NCBI GenBank assembly: GCA_964020975.1
Contig: OZ026614.1
Coordinates: 2,417,404-2,481,403, forward strand
Source: Hermodice carunculata
Lineage: Eukaryota > Annelida > Polychaeta > Eunicida > Amphinomidae
Direction of reading: 5' to 3'
Length of the DNA stretch: 64,000 bases
The notes beneath the pieces were generated by a model. It was given only the letters and a program-made list of their open reading frames with translations, was not told the origin of the DNA and did no database searches. Positions 52,590-64,000 of this stretch are shown piece by piece; the first letter of the stretch is position 1, and every line of letters starts with the position of its first letter. The translations under genes were made by a program, and so were the position numbers.

Positions 52590-52620
<31 letters not shown>
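52218..52620 (+). repeat. (TATG)n microsatellite with GCATGC and GTTTATATG variants, ~400 bp
   Basis: The tetranucleotide ATGT repeats with interspersed ATGC blocks. A ~100 bp larger unit (GTTTATATGTATGTATGTAC ... GCATGCATGCATGCTTGTTT) occurs twice, at 52428-52500 and 52518-52580. The Met/Tyr/Cys/Val open frames are artefacts. Confidence 0.97.
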
Positions 52621-52621
<1 letters not shown>

Positions 52622-53617
52622 CAAAGAGAGCCAAAGTAAACTAGTTAAGGAATGCATTTAGTCTCCTACAGTATTGAGGGGGCTGCAGTGGCTGTCCTGC
52701 CAGTGATCATGTCATCAATGACTCTTGGGCAGGATGTCCAGTTTCATAATAGACACCATCGACACAAAAAGGGCTGTGAATTATGCTGTTCTTAATATGG
52801 TAATGGAGACTAATTTGCCGTTCAGAACCATAGCCAGAAGCACCTTCCTGAAAAGAGATGAAGTTGTTGCCTCCAAAGAGCAAGTCCACTTGCAAAGAAA
52901 GTTCCTCAGCCAGCGTTGCTTGTTTCTGCAAGGCCTCGGGAGCTTCTTCAAGGGTCAGCACACCCAAATAGACAGCCGATTCTTGTTATTGATAATATAT
53001 TGTTGGTACATTTATGACTATACAAAATGGAAGACAGCCTCCCTCTCCCCCCCCCTCCCAAATAATTATAAAATAAATACATTAAATGTAGAAATAAAAT
53101 AAATTATTCCTTGTATTCTAAGTTTACTGTTTTTGTGGAGGAATTGTGTACGTGACAGAAAACATCAAAAATTGGCCAGAAAGTTGATGGAAGAACAAGT
53201 GAAAAGTTGGTTGAGTTTATTAATTTTTTGGACATTTTTTATGGATGTGGGGAGGTAGTAAATATACAGCATACATCTAGGTGACCTGAATGCACCTAAT
53301 TGTGCAAATTAATTTCTACACAAATTTTTCACTTACAATAAAAGAAAGATAAAAAAGATATAGGCTTGTGTGGTTATTAATGTATGCAGGCAAGCTATGC
53401 ATATAGCAAGAACAGAACACTACCTGGGCAGTTCAGCTATTGAGACCTGGTACGTGTACGACAAAAACAATGGCCATCTCCCTGCAGCTGAGACACACCT
53501 GAAAATACTCATGGTGTCTTCAGTAGCTATTTTCATTTTTGTCTGCCATATTCATTTTATTGGGAATAGTTCCCCAGTGCTAATATTTGACTCTTACATA
53601 GTCATTGATTTAAGTTA

Positions 53618-53853
53618 TTAACCCTTAAAGTGCCAATCACTGCTATAGTTGATCTTTCATTACCATTAAACATATAATGGTTAAAAGATTCAAATTCTTC
53701 ATGAAGATACCTTTCATTCAATACCAGCAAGCCAAGTCTAAAGAAAAAAGTAATCTTAGTCAACAGCTTTCCTCAGGACACTTTGCTCATTGCACACAAA
53801 GTGTCCCGAGGAAAGCTGTTGACTCAATCTGAAATCAACACTTTAAGGGTTAA
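53618..53853. mobile_element. TTAA MITE copy I with a 67 bp imperfect palindrome
   Basis: TTAA lies at 53618-53621 and 53850-53853, with ends CCCTTAAAGTG / CACTTTAAGGG. The core at 53758-53824 has arms AGTCAACAGCTTTCCTC.GG plus ACACTTTG around an imperfect centre. The core is the copy D cassette; the flank ATTCTTCATGAAGATACC with CATTCAATACCAGCAAGCC is homologous to both D (inverted) and A/B/G. Confidence 0.94.
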
Positions 53854-56319
53854 TGTGGTGAGTGTCCTATCTATAGATCTGAGTTAATTGTCAAATATAT
53901 TGTCCATAGCAAGGAATTAACTTCAGTTGAATTGTTGGAGAAGCATATTAAAGGATATGTTGTCATTGATGGAAATGATACGTGTTGTCCAGAAAGCTGC
54001 CATTTGTCTGTCAGTCATCATGTCAACTGCACACTGTATCTATTGTCAGCAGTAAACTGGCTAATTGGCCAAACATGCTACCTCCTTTATATGTCTGTGT
54101 GCCAAAACAGGCATTCTTTTTTTGTTCTGTGAATTCCTTGCTTACTTCGTTTCTTCCTTTCTGGCATTTCCTTTTTACCTGTAGATTTTTTCATGCCAAG
54201 AGCCTTAGTTTGCTATGGACCCATTAATGAATCAAAAGTTGCAATGAAAAGTCTACTTGTTTGTCAGGTGCCACCTAACATGGTATTTTACCAAGCATTG
54301 CTACTTTCTCCCTGGAATTCCCTTTTTATGTGCAGAATTTTTTTTACATGCTAAGAGCCTTATTTTGCTACAGTTTGGGGGAGGGGGGAGGTGTTTTAAA
54401 CTTCATGTTTTCTGTGTTGTAGATTTTCCAGTTTCAGTCTGACTGTACAGGGCATCAACTTGACTTTGTAGGCACAAGACAGATTTGCTTTGCAAAATAT
54501 CTTTTCTTGTTTTGTTTGTTTTTTTTTCACAAAAGCTGGATAGTTCCTTGAAGTAAAGGTTTCTTCTAACATTTGCTTCTGTGCCCATAATGAGAAAATA
54601 AATAGTTGAAGCAGAAATCATGTTGACAGCTTAAAAATGTTGTTAAAACACTTGCTTAGCATTTTAGACTAACTGGAGCTGAAAAGAGGAAAATGTACAT
54701 AAGCCATGAGTATGATGAGATGCACATGTAGACCATGTTGTCAGGCTGTATCTGGTAGTCTGCCAGGCAGTATCTGGTAGTCTGTGGGTGAGATGAGTTG
54801 TACCTTGTCTAATATTGGCAATCAAAAGATGAAAGGAGTTGTTGCATGTGGGAACAACCTCTGCTGACAGAGTGGTAAGCAGGCCTTGGCAATAGGTTGG
54901 ATCTGATATTACATTTCCAAAATGCTGTGATTATCAAGGATGGGGACCAGCAATTTCTACAGGCATCACAAAACAACTTAGTCATGGGCAAGTGACTGGT
55001 ATTCAAGACATAAGTGAAATAGTTTGTGTGACCACCAAGTGACATCCCATTCTTGCAGCAGCCTGGCTCCTAATTACCCTGCCTCACATGACCTGTGCTG
55101 TCAGTCACCAGCAGTTGACACACTATTTCTCTGAGGGTCTCACATGAAAACTGGGGTGTATATAGTCAGGGTACTAACCCCAAGGTCAGGGGTCAACTTT
55201 GTGCTTGATATAGGAGTCTTGTATGTGGGTCTACATAGTCAGGTAGAGGGTGATTGTAGTTTTGCAGGTAACAACCAATAAGGGAGGGGTGGGGTGCCAA
55301 AAGGGGGTCTCATCAAGAGCGCCCCGCTCTCTGTGTATCAGTCAGATTGCTACTATTAAATAACTGAAAGTTGACCACACGCCCCTGAGGTCACGCCCTC
55401 TTACATTTGCTCAAAGGTCTTGTCCAGTGTCTGTAAATTCAGCATCGACAACCCCCCACCTTCTGGTCTTAAGCAAATACTTAAAGAGCTTCTCTCTCTT
55501 AATAGGTGTTCTTGTCAGGAGGGAATTTGGATATCATGGCAGTAGTTAGCCCAGGAATGTGTCATTATGCTTTGGAGAAGGTGTCTTTCAGGAAGTGAAA
55601 TCGCTTGTTTTGTTTGTTAGATGGAGAGGAGGTACAGTGTGGCTGCAGTAAACATTACCGTGATTTATCTGTGGTGTAGAGAGGTCATTTGTTGATTAGA
55701 AAGGTGCTACAGATCATTACGGTGCTATTTAACTGGTCCTAATGGAGACAACTTGTGCCAATACCTGCCTGCCTTTCTCTGTGATCAGCTCATGTTGTTC
55801 TCATGCAAATTGTTCCATTATGTCATTCTCTTGTATCATTGACCAGTTGGTGAGTTGTGATTAACTCCAAGGTAGATACTGGCACTTTACACTGCAGACT
55901 TCCTTGTATAATTTTTGCATCAAGATTTTTGTCATGATTTTCGGGAGGAAGGTGTTAAAGTAACATAAAACATGTTTAGGGCAATTTCTACTGTGTATAT
56001 ATCTCTTCATTTTTATAAAGTCAGGAAAGTTTTTTTGCCATGTTATTTTGATAATTATCTTTACCACTACTTAAAGTGGTCCTATTCAAAGACATGACAA
56101 AGTCAGGGTAGTTTTATTAGCTGGTTCTTTGTATGCAACCAATGGCCAACTAAACTGATGGAAAGCTAACTGATACTGATAGGAGCTCCATGCCAGCACA
56201 CCTGCTTGTTCATGAGTCGAGATAGGTTTCTTTGCACCAAGAGATATCATTTTTGTATATTGAGAACTTTGAGTTATTTATCATTAATCTTAAGTTTGAT
56301 TGTGAAGGATCTTTACAGA

Positions 56320-56790
56320 AGGTGCATGAGGGTGTGTATGTCTATAGGGCAGAATAGGATGTGTATGTCTATAGGGCAGATCAGGATGTGTATGTCCATA
56401 GGGATGCTGTTGATAGGGTGTGTATATTTATAGGGTAATCAGGATATGTATGTCTATAGGGACAGTCTAGATTAGGGTGTGTATATCTAAGGTAGATAAG
56501 AGTGTTTATAGGATAGGTTAGGGTGTGTATGTCTATAAAAACAGCATAGATTATAGTGTGTATATGAATGGACTAGATTAGGGTGTACATCTATGGGGTA
56601 GTCTAGGGTGTTTGTCTATGGGGTAGATTAGGGTGTATGTCTGGGTAGATTAGGGTGTATGTCTATGGCTAGATTAGGGTGTATGTCTATGGGTAGATAA
56701 GGGTGTATGTCCAGGGGTAGATTAGGGTGTTTGTCTAGGGGTAGATCAGCATGTATGTCTATGGGGTGGATTAGCGTATGTCTGTCTAAA
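56320..56790 (+). repeat. Degenerate ~25-30 bp tandem array
   Basis: Phrases of the form AGGGTGTGTATGTCTATAGG and GTAGATTAGGGTGTATGTCT recur about fifteen times with drifting spacing. Confidence 0.9.
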
Positions 56791-57164
56791 TGGATGGCTA
56801 TGAATTACATTGTATTGATGAGACTTTTATTTTGCAAATTACCCAAAGATGTTTGGATGAAACTTGTTATCTGCTTCAATATTTTGATTTAAATTTCTGA
56901 TTAAAAGAAACTTATTTGGTGAGAACGGTGGACCCTTTATATTAGGGTGAGGTTAGGGCCCAACATGCACACATGAAAGTGATTAACCTGGTATTATTGT
57001 AACAAGAAAGGGTTAAATAATGTTTAAAGGTCAGGATGTATGGATGAGATGTTGCATCATTATTTTGGGTGTGATATTTCTCCAGAGAGAGAATAATAAC
57101 AAAGCCAAGCAACAGTTTGTGAAGTGTGGTACTTGCTGTAGGGACATGTCTGATGTACATGTTC

Positions 57165-57430
57165 TTTGAGTTACATATGTAAGTTCTTTAAGTTAAATAT
57201 GTAAGTTCTTTAAGTTAGATATGTAAGTTCTTTGAGTTACATATGTAAGTTCTTTGAGTTACATATGTAAGTTCTTTAAGTTAGATATGTAAGTTCTTTG
57301 AGTTAGATATGTAAGTTCTTTAAGTTAGATATGTAAGTTCTTTGAGTTAGATATGTAAGTTCTTTGAGTTACATATGTAAGTTCTCTATATTAGATATGT
57401 AAGTTCTTTAAGTTAGATATGTAAGTTCTG
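57165..57430 (+). repeat. 22 bp minisatellite, ~12 copies
   Basis: The unit is ATATGTAAGTTCTTTGAGTT plus AC or AG, with TTTAAGTT variants. Each unit contains GTAAGT, a consensus splice-donor hexamer, on the + strand. Confidence 0.96.
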
Positions 57431-59156
57431 TTCCTCTCTTACAGATTAACAACATCTATTGTAAATGTATACATAAATTCAAGTAAAAAGGCATAATTTG
57501 TGCTTACATTGATGGAAACATCCCGAGGTGTAGCATGTGTCTGGAAGGTGTTATGGGTACCTGTCGACCTCCTTTGCAAACACATCAGGAAATTTAATAT
57601 TTGACAAGGAGTAAAGAAGACATGTACATATATGTATTGATTTTCTTGAGGACATTGTCTGAGATTGGTCAAACTGGCATTAAAAAGCCCCAAAAGTAAG
57701 ACACAAGTAGAAGAGTTCCACATGGAGAAAACTTGACAGATGTAGTTTTGGTGTATTGCTATGCTGGCCAAGGCAAGCTCCTGCAGATCCACACCAATGT
57801 TGCTGGCAGATTCACCACTGATCTCTGTCATCATGTACTTGTTACACCTTGTGTGGCAACTCATGACAAGATGAGGTCAAAGGTTACCATCAAAGCTGCA
57901 CTTTGACCCCCATGGTGGGCCACACCAGGCAGCCATTGCTCAATCATGGGATGAGAAAGAAGGTATAATCATGCCTCACAGATATACTTAGGGTAACAGT
58001 GATTGGTAAATTATCTTGTTCTACTTGCTTTTACTTGTCTGAAGTCTGCAAACAGTGACATATGAATGAAAATGAGGCACTTAACTATTCAGCTAGCTGC
58101 TTCCAGGCAGCAGATTATACTCTGTAGTAATCTAAAGATCAAAATTCCAGTGTGGAAGGGCAATTCACCCAATTTCTACTGAAAGAGGGCTCATTGAGAA
58201 AGCCATAGGGTGAACAAATTGACACCCCTCGGGTGTTTCTCAAAGTGAGGGTCATCGAGTATGACGGGTATCATACCTGGGGAACAGGTGCTCATCTCAA
58301 GTGATAGAGAGACCCATTCAAAAGTCAGTTTGTCTTCTAGCTTTTTATTCTGACATTTTACAGCATATTGTGATTTTAATCCGGTGCCAGAGGTGCTGCT
58401 AGGACAGGAACCTTCTTTTCTCTTCCAGCAATTGTCTTCAAAGTTACACTTTTGGCTAAGATAGTTGTCATTTTGCAGAGGCATCTATTGAGTGAAGGTG
58501 CTAAAAGCTAATGAAATTGTCAGGCAGTTTATTTATGTGCTTGGTGATATGAAGGAGGCTAGAAGGCTAGATTACCCACTGCAGCCTCCATGGTTACATT
58601 TGATATGGTGAGTACCTTGGCCGTGTCAGTTGCCTGTGCCTACCTGAAGGCCCTCTCTTGGTTTTACTAAGTTTGCAATATTCAGACCTTAAATTGATTG
58701 TTTTGAGCCCCGCCTGTTTGGTAAAGTGTGTCATCCAAGGCTACCATCAAGTGGCTGTAATGACAGGGTACGTGGCATTAGACCACTTCCTAGACCCTGC
58801 CTGGCCACATTGATGCCAGTTTAGCAACCCCAAGTCCCCCTGGCAGGTAGGGACACACTGTACCCAGTGCACTATATTCCCTTGGGAACAGGGTACATGG
58901 TGGGGAGACACAGGGCACTTTTATCATAGCCCTGGGGGTATACCCCTCCCACCTGTACTCACACCTCTACAACCTGCTCCTCCCCCCCACCACCACCACC
59001 AAAAAAAAAAAACCTTGTTGGCTGCAGGTGCTCACAGGTTTTTCTTTTGGCATCCACTCTGCCTTTCTGTTCAGTAAGATATTAAGTCCGAAAAAAAAAA
59101 TTGAGACACTGTCCAAGAACCTGTCTACTGTTGATTACTTTGATTGCTGCACTCTC

Positions 59157-59235
59157 ATTGCCTCCAAAGCAGACCCAAGCTGCGTACTTTGTCTACTCCG
59201 CTAACGCAGAACTTGGTCTGCTTTGCAGGCAATAC
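59157..59235. repeat. Imperfect inverted repeat, ~30 bp arms
   Basis: ATTGCCTCCAAAGCAGACC and GGTCTGCTTTGCAGGCAAT pair with one mismatch, and the stem continues imperfectly through AAGCTGCG / CGCAGAACTT. It may be a MITE core whose outer ends have decayed; no terminal repeats were found. Confidence 0.75.
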
Positions 59236-59860
59236 CCTCATGGTTTAAGCAGATTTATCGTGGAGATGCATGTGTAAGTACATGTGGCGTGGTTGGGAGA
59301 GCCTGATGCCCTGGATACTGTGCTGGCGTTTATATTTTTAAGATAAAGTGATCTTCCAAGAAATAGAGATGAAGCTGTCTAGGTCAATATGATCTAATCC
59401 TATGACATATAAGTGGTAATTTTAAATTACTCTCAGAATGCCAATGCATTGTATATGTGAAAGCATGAGGAACTGGATTGTGGCAAACTTCTAGCATGAT
59501 AACACAGAAACACTTTGGACGACTTTAGTCCATTACTTGAGAAATACATCAATTCAATAAATATCTCATTCTGGGTCAAAGTGACCTGCTTCCATGCTGC
59601 ACAATTTGCTAAAGGTCTACCAAGCATTACATGTCCCAGAAATCAAGAGCATTTGAACAGGATGTGATAGTTAAGTTTCCAAGAAGCACTGGCAACAACA
59701 TTGATACATGATTACAAAACACACTGACTGCATGTAACTAAATGAATGAAATTGGAGCCAGAAATCTCTCTCTGTTTCCAAGGTACCACATGTTTAAATG
59801 AACACTTGTAAAACCTGTGATTCCAACTGTGGTAAATGCTACAGACAAGTTAGGCCAGTA

Positions 59861-60037
59861 CAGTGAAACCTCCCTATACCGAACAGCCTTGGGACCGAAA
59901 AAAGGTGTTCGGTATAGTGAGGTGTTCGGTATAGGGAGGTTTGCTAATATTGAAAGTATATATTTGGGGACGAGAATGGTGTTCAGTATAGAGAGGTGAT
60001 TGGTATACAGAGGTGTTCGGTTAGAGAGGTTTTACTG
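59861..60037. mobile_element. Tc1/mariner-type MITE, copy 5 (third subfamily)
   Basis: TA|CAGTGAAACCTCCCTATACC and GGTTAGAGAGGTTTTACTG|TA are the ends. The interior is made of repeated GGTGTTCGGTATAGAGAGG words, so the element is largely built from copies of its own end. Confidence 0.85.
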
Positions 60038-60544
60038 TATGTGTCTGAAGAAGGTTCCTAACAGGGACACTTTTCCAGTAGAAGATAACGTCGTGGCTGA
60101 TCTGGGCCAGAGCCAGTTAAGGGTCAGGCCACAAGCTATAAGCCTTGTTGGATGTCTTGTGGATGTAGTGAGAGAAAGTTTTCTTCGTGTGATCAGGATC
60201 ATACTATCATGTGTAAATAGGGCTGTTGGAGGTCTTGTTCATATAGTTAGGGAAACTGTTCATCTGACAATAGTCCTTCCAGCTGCTGTATGTAGGCCTG
60301 TTGGATGTCATGTACATTGGACAGCTGGAAGTATTGTGCGTTGAGATAGAGAAAGTTTTCTTCATTTGCATGAAGAAGGTACTTCATGTAAAATGGCAAA
60401 AAGCAAAAGTGTCACAGAGATCATAAACCATGGTGATGTGTGTTGCCAAAACTTAAACATAGGCCCTGAAGAAATTTAGATTGCGGCAGTAATGCTGCGG
60501 TGGTGTACCTGCCGTCCACCACTGAGTAACACCAAGTTTCCCTG

Positions 60545-60775
60545 AAGGAAGTCAGTGACAGACAGTGGAAGTGGACAGCAGTAGACAGTTAGTGGGCACC
60601 TGAAGTGGGCAGCAGTAGGCAGTTAGTAGGCACCTGAAGTGGACAGCAGTAGGAAGTTAGTAGGCAACTGAAGTGGGCAGTTAGTAGGCACCTGATGTGG
60701 GCAGCAGTAGACATTTAGTGGGCACCTGAAGTGGGGCGCAGTAGGCAGTTAGTAGGCACCTGCTGCTGTCTACCA
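60545..60775 (+). repeat. ~33 bp degenerate minisatellite, ~6 copies
   Basis: The unit approximates GGGCAGCAGTAGGCAGTTAG plus TAGGCACCTGAAGT, with one copy shortened. Confidence 0.9.
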
Positions 60776-61453
60776 CTGGCCACCACCCAGCTGCCGAAAC
60801 CTCGATTGGCCTTCAGTGGAATTTGGTAAAAGTCAGCTGTGGACAATGTATGGTACACTGCTGGTTACTGCTCAGTCCTGCTGACTGCTGCTGGAACCTT
60901 TGTATGCCGTCAAACTGCAGCAGCACGGCCAAAATCATTTATTTGTGGCAGCACTATAGGTCATGTCCATTTCCTGGTTCATGTGACCATTGATACATTA
61001 AAATGTGTCTGTAGATGCAAGCAGAGGTAAAGGCTGTGACATTACTCTCAAAGAAAAAATATATTGTTTTCTATTCAATTTTTTCTTAATGGTTGTGGAA
61101 CCATGATTGCCCAGCGCCCCGAGGCTGTTCCCACAAGTACAAAGGGTGTTTGACTAAAGTGGGCTGGTACTGGATTGGCATCTAGTCTTGTACATGGTAC
61201 TCTCAGGATTTAAAGGTCCTTTATCTTGCCTCAACTCCCTCCCTGGCTGCTTCCCTACTTCTATCTACACCCAAAAGTCACTGCGTTTCCTGCCCACAGC
61301 CATATCTGTGTGGCCTGACCCTGGGGGGTGCCTTAGGTGCGTGGTCACTTCACCATTCTCCTACTTTCTCCCCCTTGTTGTCCTATTGGTATAGCTATCA
61401 CAATCCTTATTTTCACATCAAATATTTGGTTTGAATCTTCCTCTTTATTCCAG

Positions 61454-61554
61454 GAGCTGGGCAGCCTTTAGCCAGACACTTGGTCTTTGTGGCAGATGCT
61501 GGTAGCCCTCTGTCATTTGTGTGCAGTGCTCTCGACCCTTGCTTCCCTGCATGA
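61454..61554 (+). CDS. Candidate terminal exon of the zinc-finger gene
   Basis: A strong acceptor, TTCCTCTTTATTCCAG, precedes 61454. Entering in the phase required by exon g (one base of a Gly codon), the split codon is GGA and the frame reads AGQPLARHLVFVADAGSPLS and continues 12 residues to a TGA at 61552-61554. The acceptor and phase are right, but the open stretch is short, has no recognised motif, lies 21 kb downstream, and no polyadenylation signal was identified. It could equally be chance. Confidence 0.22.
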
Positions 61555-61859
61555 ATACTATTGTTATTTCTTTGGCATCTTCCTGAGTATCTCATTTTCA
61601 TTCAGAAGGAAGAAAGCTTCTAGATGTTTTTCTCAGGGATTACCATTTTTCAATTTAGTTTTTCTTCACTTGGAATCTGAAAATGCAACAAACTTTCATC
61701 ACTGATCTACACATCTACTCAATTAAGATTTCTTGCTTCAAATGTATTTAATGGGGGGGGGGGTGGATTTTGCATCATGCAATCTTAAATCATCATCAAA
61801 GCTCTATATTTGTGATCAACAGTTATACCAGATATTTTAATGATTATCAACATAATAGA

Positions 61860-61950
61860 CGTTTGCCTGCTGTATTGTCAGTGTGTATGTTTGCCTGCTT
61901 TATTGTCAATGTGTTGTTTGCCTGCTGTATTGTCAATGTGTTGTTTGCCA
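61860..61950 (+). repeat. Short tandem repeat, ~28 bp, 3 copies
   Basis: GTTTGCCTGCTGTATTGTCA plus ATGTGTT recurs three times. Confidence 0.85.
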
Positions 61951-62554
61951 CCGTCATCATACCTGGATAATTATATATTTTAAAACTTTATTTACAGTGA
62001 ATTCCCATCACTCTTCATTCTTCTGTCATTCCCAGATCCTTTATTCTTCTAGTTTTTTATACAAAGCTTGAGTGGCCGTGGGGCTCTGTAGCCTAGTTAT
62101 CTCCCATTGGCACCATCACCCTTAGTGACAGTAAATTCTGATGTCAGTGACAGTCCCACAGTCAACCCCTTTATATACACCCCCAGACCTATACTACACC
62201 CCGCCGAGATGAAAATTGCTTACTTCATTCCCAGCAGGTAATGCACCGTTGTGAAGCGACTTTGACCCAGTGTCAGTCGGGCGGCTTTGATCAGGGACGG
62301 ACACTCATAATCCGCAATCAGTTTCACCTGTTTGTTTACAGTGTCATTTTTGTCAGTTTACTCTATTCTTGTGCCCGAGGCTAATCAGGGCCAAAGACAG
62401 TGGTGGTGGGGAGCAATGGTGCTACCTGCAGGGTGTGAAGACGTGGTGATGATGGCCACTTTGCCACACTAGCCAGTCAGTAGTAGTCATCATTATCAGT
62501 CTCTTACCATATGTTTGACTGGCACCTTTCACTTAATCCAATTGCACTGTGTGA

Positions 62555-62642
62555 CCAATGATAATGACATAGTGGCCAGCAGTGTGAATTCACTTGATCC
62601 TAATGACATAGTGGCCCACAATGCGAATTCACTTGATCCTAA
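62555..62642 (+). repeat. ~45 bp direct duplication
   Basis: AATGACATAGTGGCC followed by AATTCACTTGATCCTAA occurs twice in tandem, with small differences between. Confidence 0.85.
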
Positions 62643-64000
62643 CTCTGTCTCCAGAGGCACCCTGGCCACACAACACTCAGTGTATAAATACATCTTATCT
62701 ATAGAAACAAGATTTTACTCAATCCAAAGCCAAAATTACAAGTTATGTGGGTATTTTTCTGTGTCAGGTACACAGGTCAAGGCAAGGTCAATGTGGGGGT
62801 AAATGTTTTGATTTGTAAAGGTCCTAGCTGTGGGTTTATGTGTAATGCACATACCATGCACACAGTGACACACTAATCATAGATCACCTCTCATGGTGAT
62901 GTGACCAGTGCCAATACACTTTGTCCGACTGTTTGTGGAGAGCGGTAGCAGGTAGAGGTGTCAGTGACCAGACAGTCTGACTGTGTCCTCCCCCTGTTTG
63001 CTCCTTGCTCACTAAGCCATTGTCATTGCAGTGCTGCAGGCAGGTTCAGTGTGCTTCCATTGCTATATCCAAGTTTGTATCCCCTTGTTTCCATCAGGGG
63101 CTACAGGTCAAAAGCATTTTAAATGGCAAAGCGAAGAAAGAAAGGTGTTTGGCTGTTTGTTTCTGCATGAACTGCAGTGCAGATAATGAGCACATACACA
63201 GCTTTTCTGGACAGGTCAAAGCCAACTGAACAGTACAAGCACATAATGAAGTGCTCCTCAGACAAGTGCATTGTAAAGGCTACACACCTTGTGTTCTCCT
63301 TGATGCTACTGATTCATATTTCAACCAAAATTTAAGAAAATCTAAAGATAATTTTCACTACAACAGTGTTGAGTGTCCTCAGTCATTTCTATCATAGTGG
63401 TAGCTTTGGCAAGTTCTGTGTACTATATCAGACATATGAGTAAAACGGGAACAGTTCACACACCTCTGCTCATAAACATTGTCCTGCTATAGTAATGAAA
63501 AATTTAGGGACACAAAAAGTAGTTTTGAAAGTTGTCGTGCAGGATTATATTGCCTAAATTGACCTGTAAATCTGTTTTTATGCAACCAACTAGCCCCTGG
63601 TTTGGGCAATACTGAGGTCTTTGCCTGAAAACTTAACTCTTTGGGTCCAATGCCTTTGAGTAAGTCCAAGGTATTGGCTTAGAATCATACCTTATCTAAA
63701 AGGCAGTATTTTTTTGCACATTTGCACCTTCTTACATGTTAGAAGCGCCAAAGACAGATTTTTTCGTGGCCATCTGGTAACACCCATATGTTGCAACAGC
63801 AGCACTTTTTGTGACAATGTCCATCAAGCATTATTTTGTCTAGTAAGTAATTTTAGGACAAAACTCTTGAACAAATGTGTCCCTCAATTTACAATCTCTC
63901 TGGCTTAAGAGATATGTCAATCACACTGAGGTGAACTAAGATTATCCATCCTGGTGGTGGTTTTAAAAGGATGGGAGTAGCATCAGAGACCAGAAACTGA

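Larger units (their letters stand above)
40043..64000 (+). other. Repeat-rich intron or downstream DNA without a secure gene
   Basis: Apart from a possible terminal exon at 61454-61554, nothing here reads as a host gene on either strand. It contains TTAA MITEs F to I, two Tc1/mariner-type MITEs, a LINE relic with nested insertions and many tandem arrays. Stretches 40050-41700, 43250-45500, 52650-53600, 54000-56300, 57450-59150 and 62650-64000 show no gene and no clear repeat. Confidence 0.75.

Noticed and set aside
52143-52661. Met/Tyr/Cys/Val-rich frames
   Set aside because: Translation of the (TATG)n microsatellite.
57439-57864. 141-codon minus-strand frame
   Set aside because: Its length is within chance for 64 kb of six frames; no motif, no splice sites in phase, irregular composition.
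60000-60344. 114-codon plus-strand frame
   Set aside because: It begins inside a Tc1/mariner-type MITE and shows no domain.

Overview
The window is animal nuclear DNA, most likely from a marine invertebrate (a mollusc, lancelet, hemichordate or similar). The evidence is GT-AG introns of 0.5 to 19 kb, a multi-exon C2H2 zinc-finger gene, decayed LINEs, several miniature inverted-repeat (MITE) families and an exceptional density of minisatellites. No prokaryotic, CRISPR, tRNA or rRNA feature was found. The sequence alone does not settle the phylum.

Positions 1-40042 hold one gene on the + strand. Seven exons (1-38, 1214-1389, 1845-1973, 3329-3495, 11579-11698, 20364-20520, 39868-40042) join with matching phase at every junction. 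Together they encode about 320 residues with nine tandem zinc fingers. Five of the six junctions fall inside a finger or at its last ligand, and each splice restores normal C-x2-C-x12-H-x3/4-H spacing. The ninth finger is of C2HC type and is completed only by splicing across a 19.3 kb intron. The gene is open at its 5' end (the start lies before the window), and its 3' end is not secured; a possible terminal exon lies at 61454-61554. I could not assign an ortholog.

The remainder is intron or intergenic DNA built from repeats. (i) Nine copies of a TTAA-flanked MITE superfamily, most with a large, nearly perfect palindrome at the core. The palindrome arms differ between copies whose flanks are homologous, and two copies keep only part of one arm. 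(ii) At least five Tc1/mariner-type MITEs with TA flanks and CAGTG ends, plus a 28-29 bp minisatellite that looks derived from such an end. (iii) Two non-LTR retrotransposon relics: endonuclease plus reverse transcriptase at about 37465-38810 (+), and reverse transcriptase at about 49800-52200 (-). The second is interrupted by an ~800 bp foldback element and a 30 bp minisatellite with 90 bp higher-order structure. (iv) Dispersed repeat modules at 2580-3110, 10228-11380 and 38815-39770, some carrying direct repeats of the AGGTCA nuclear-receptor half-site. (v) About twenty tandem arrays.

The two most unusual signals are the palindrome-cored TTAA elements and a tandem array just after exon 3. 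That array has copied the end of the exon, including its splice donor, seven times. From 40043 to 64000 no convincing host gene was found apart from the uncertain terminal exon.
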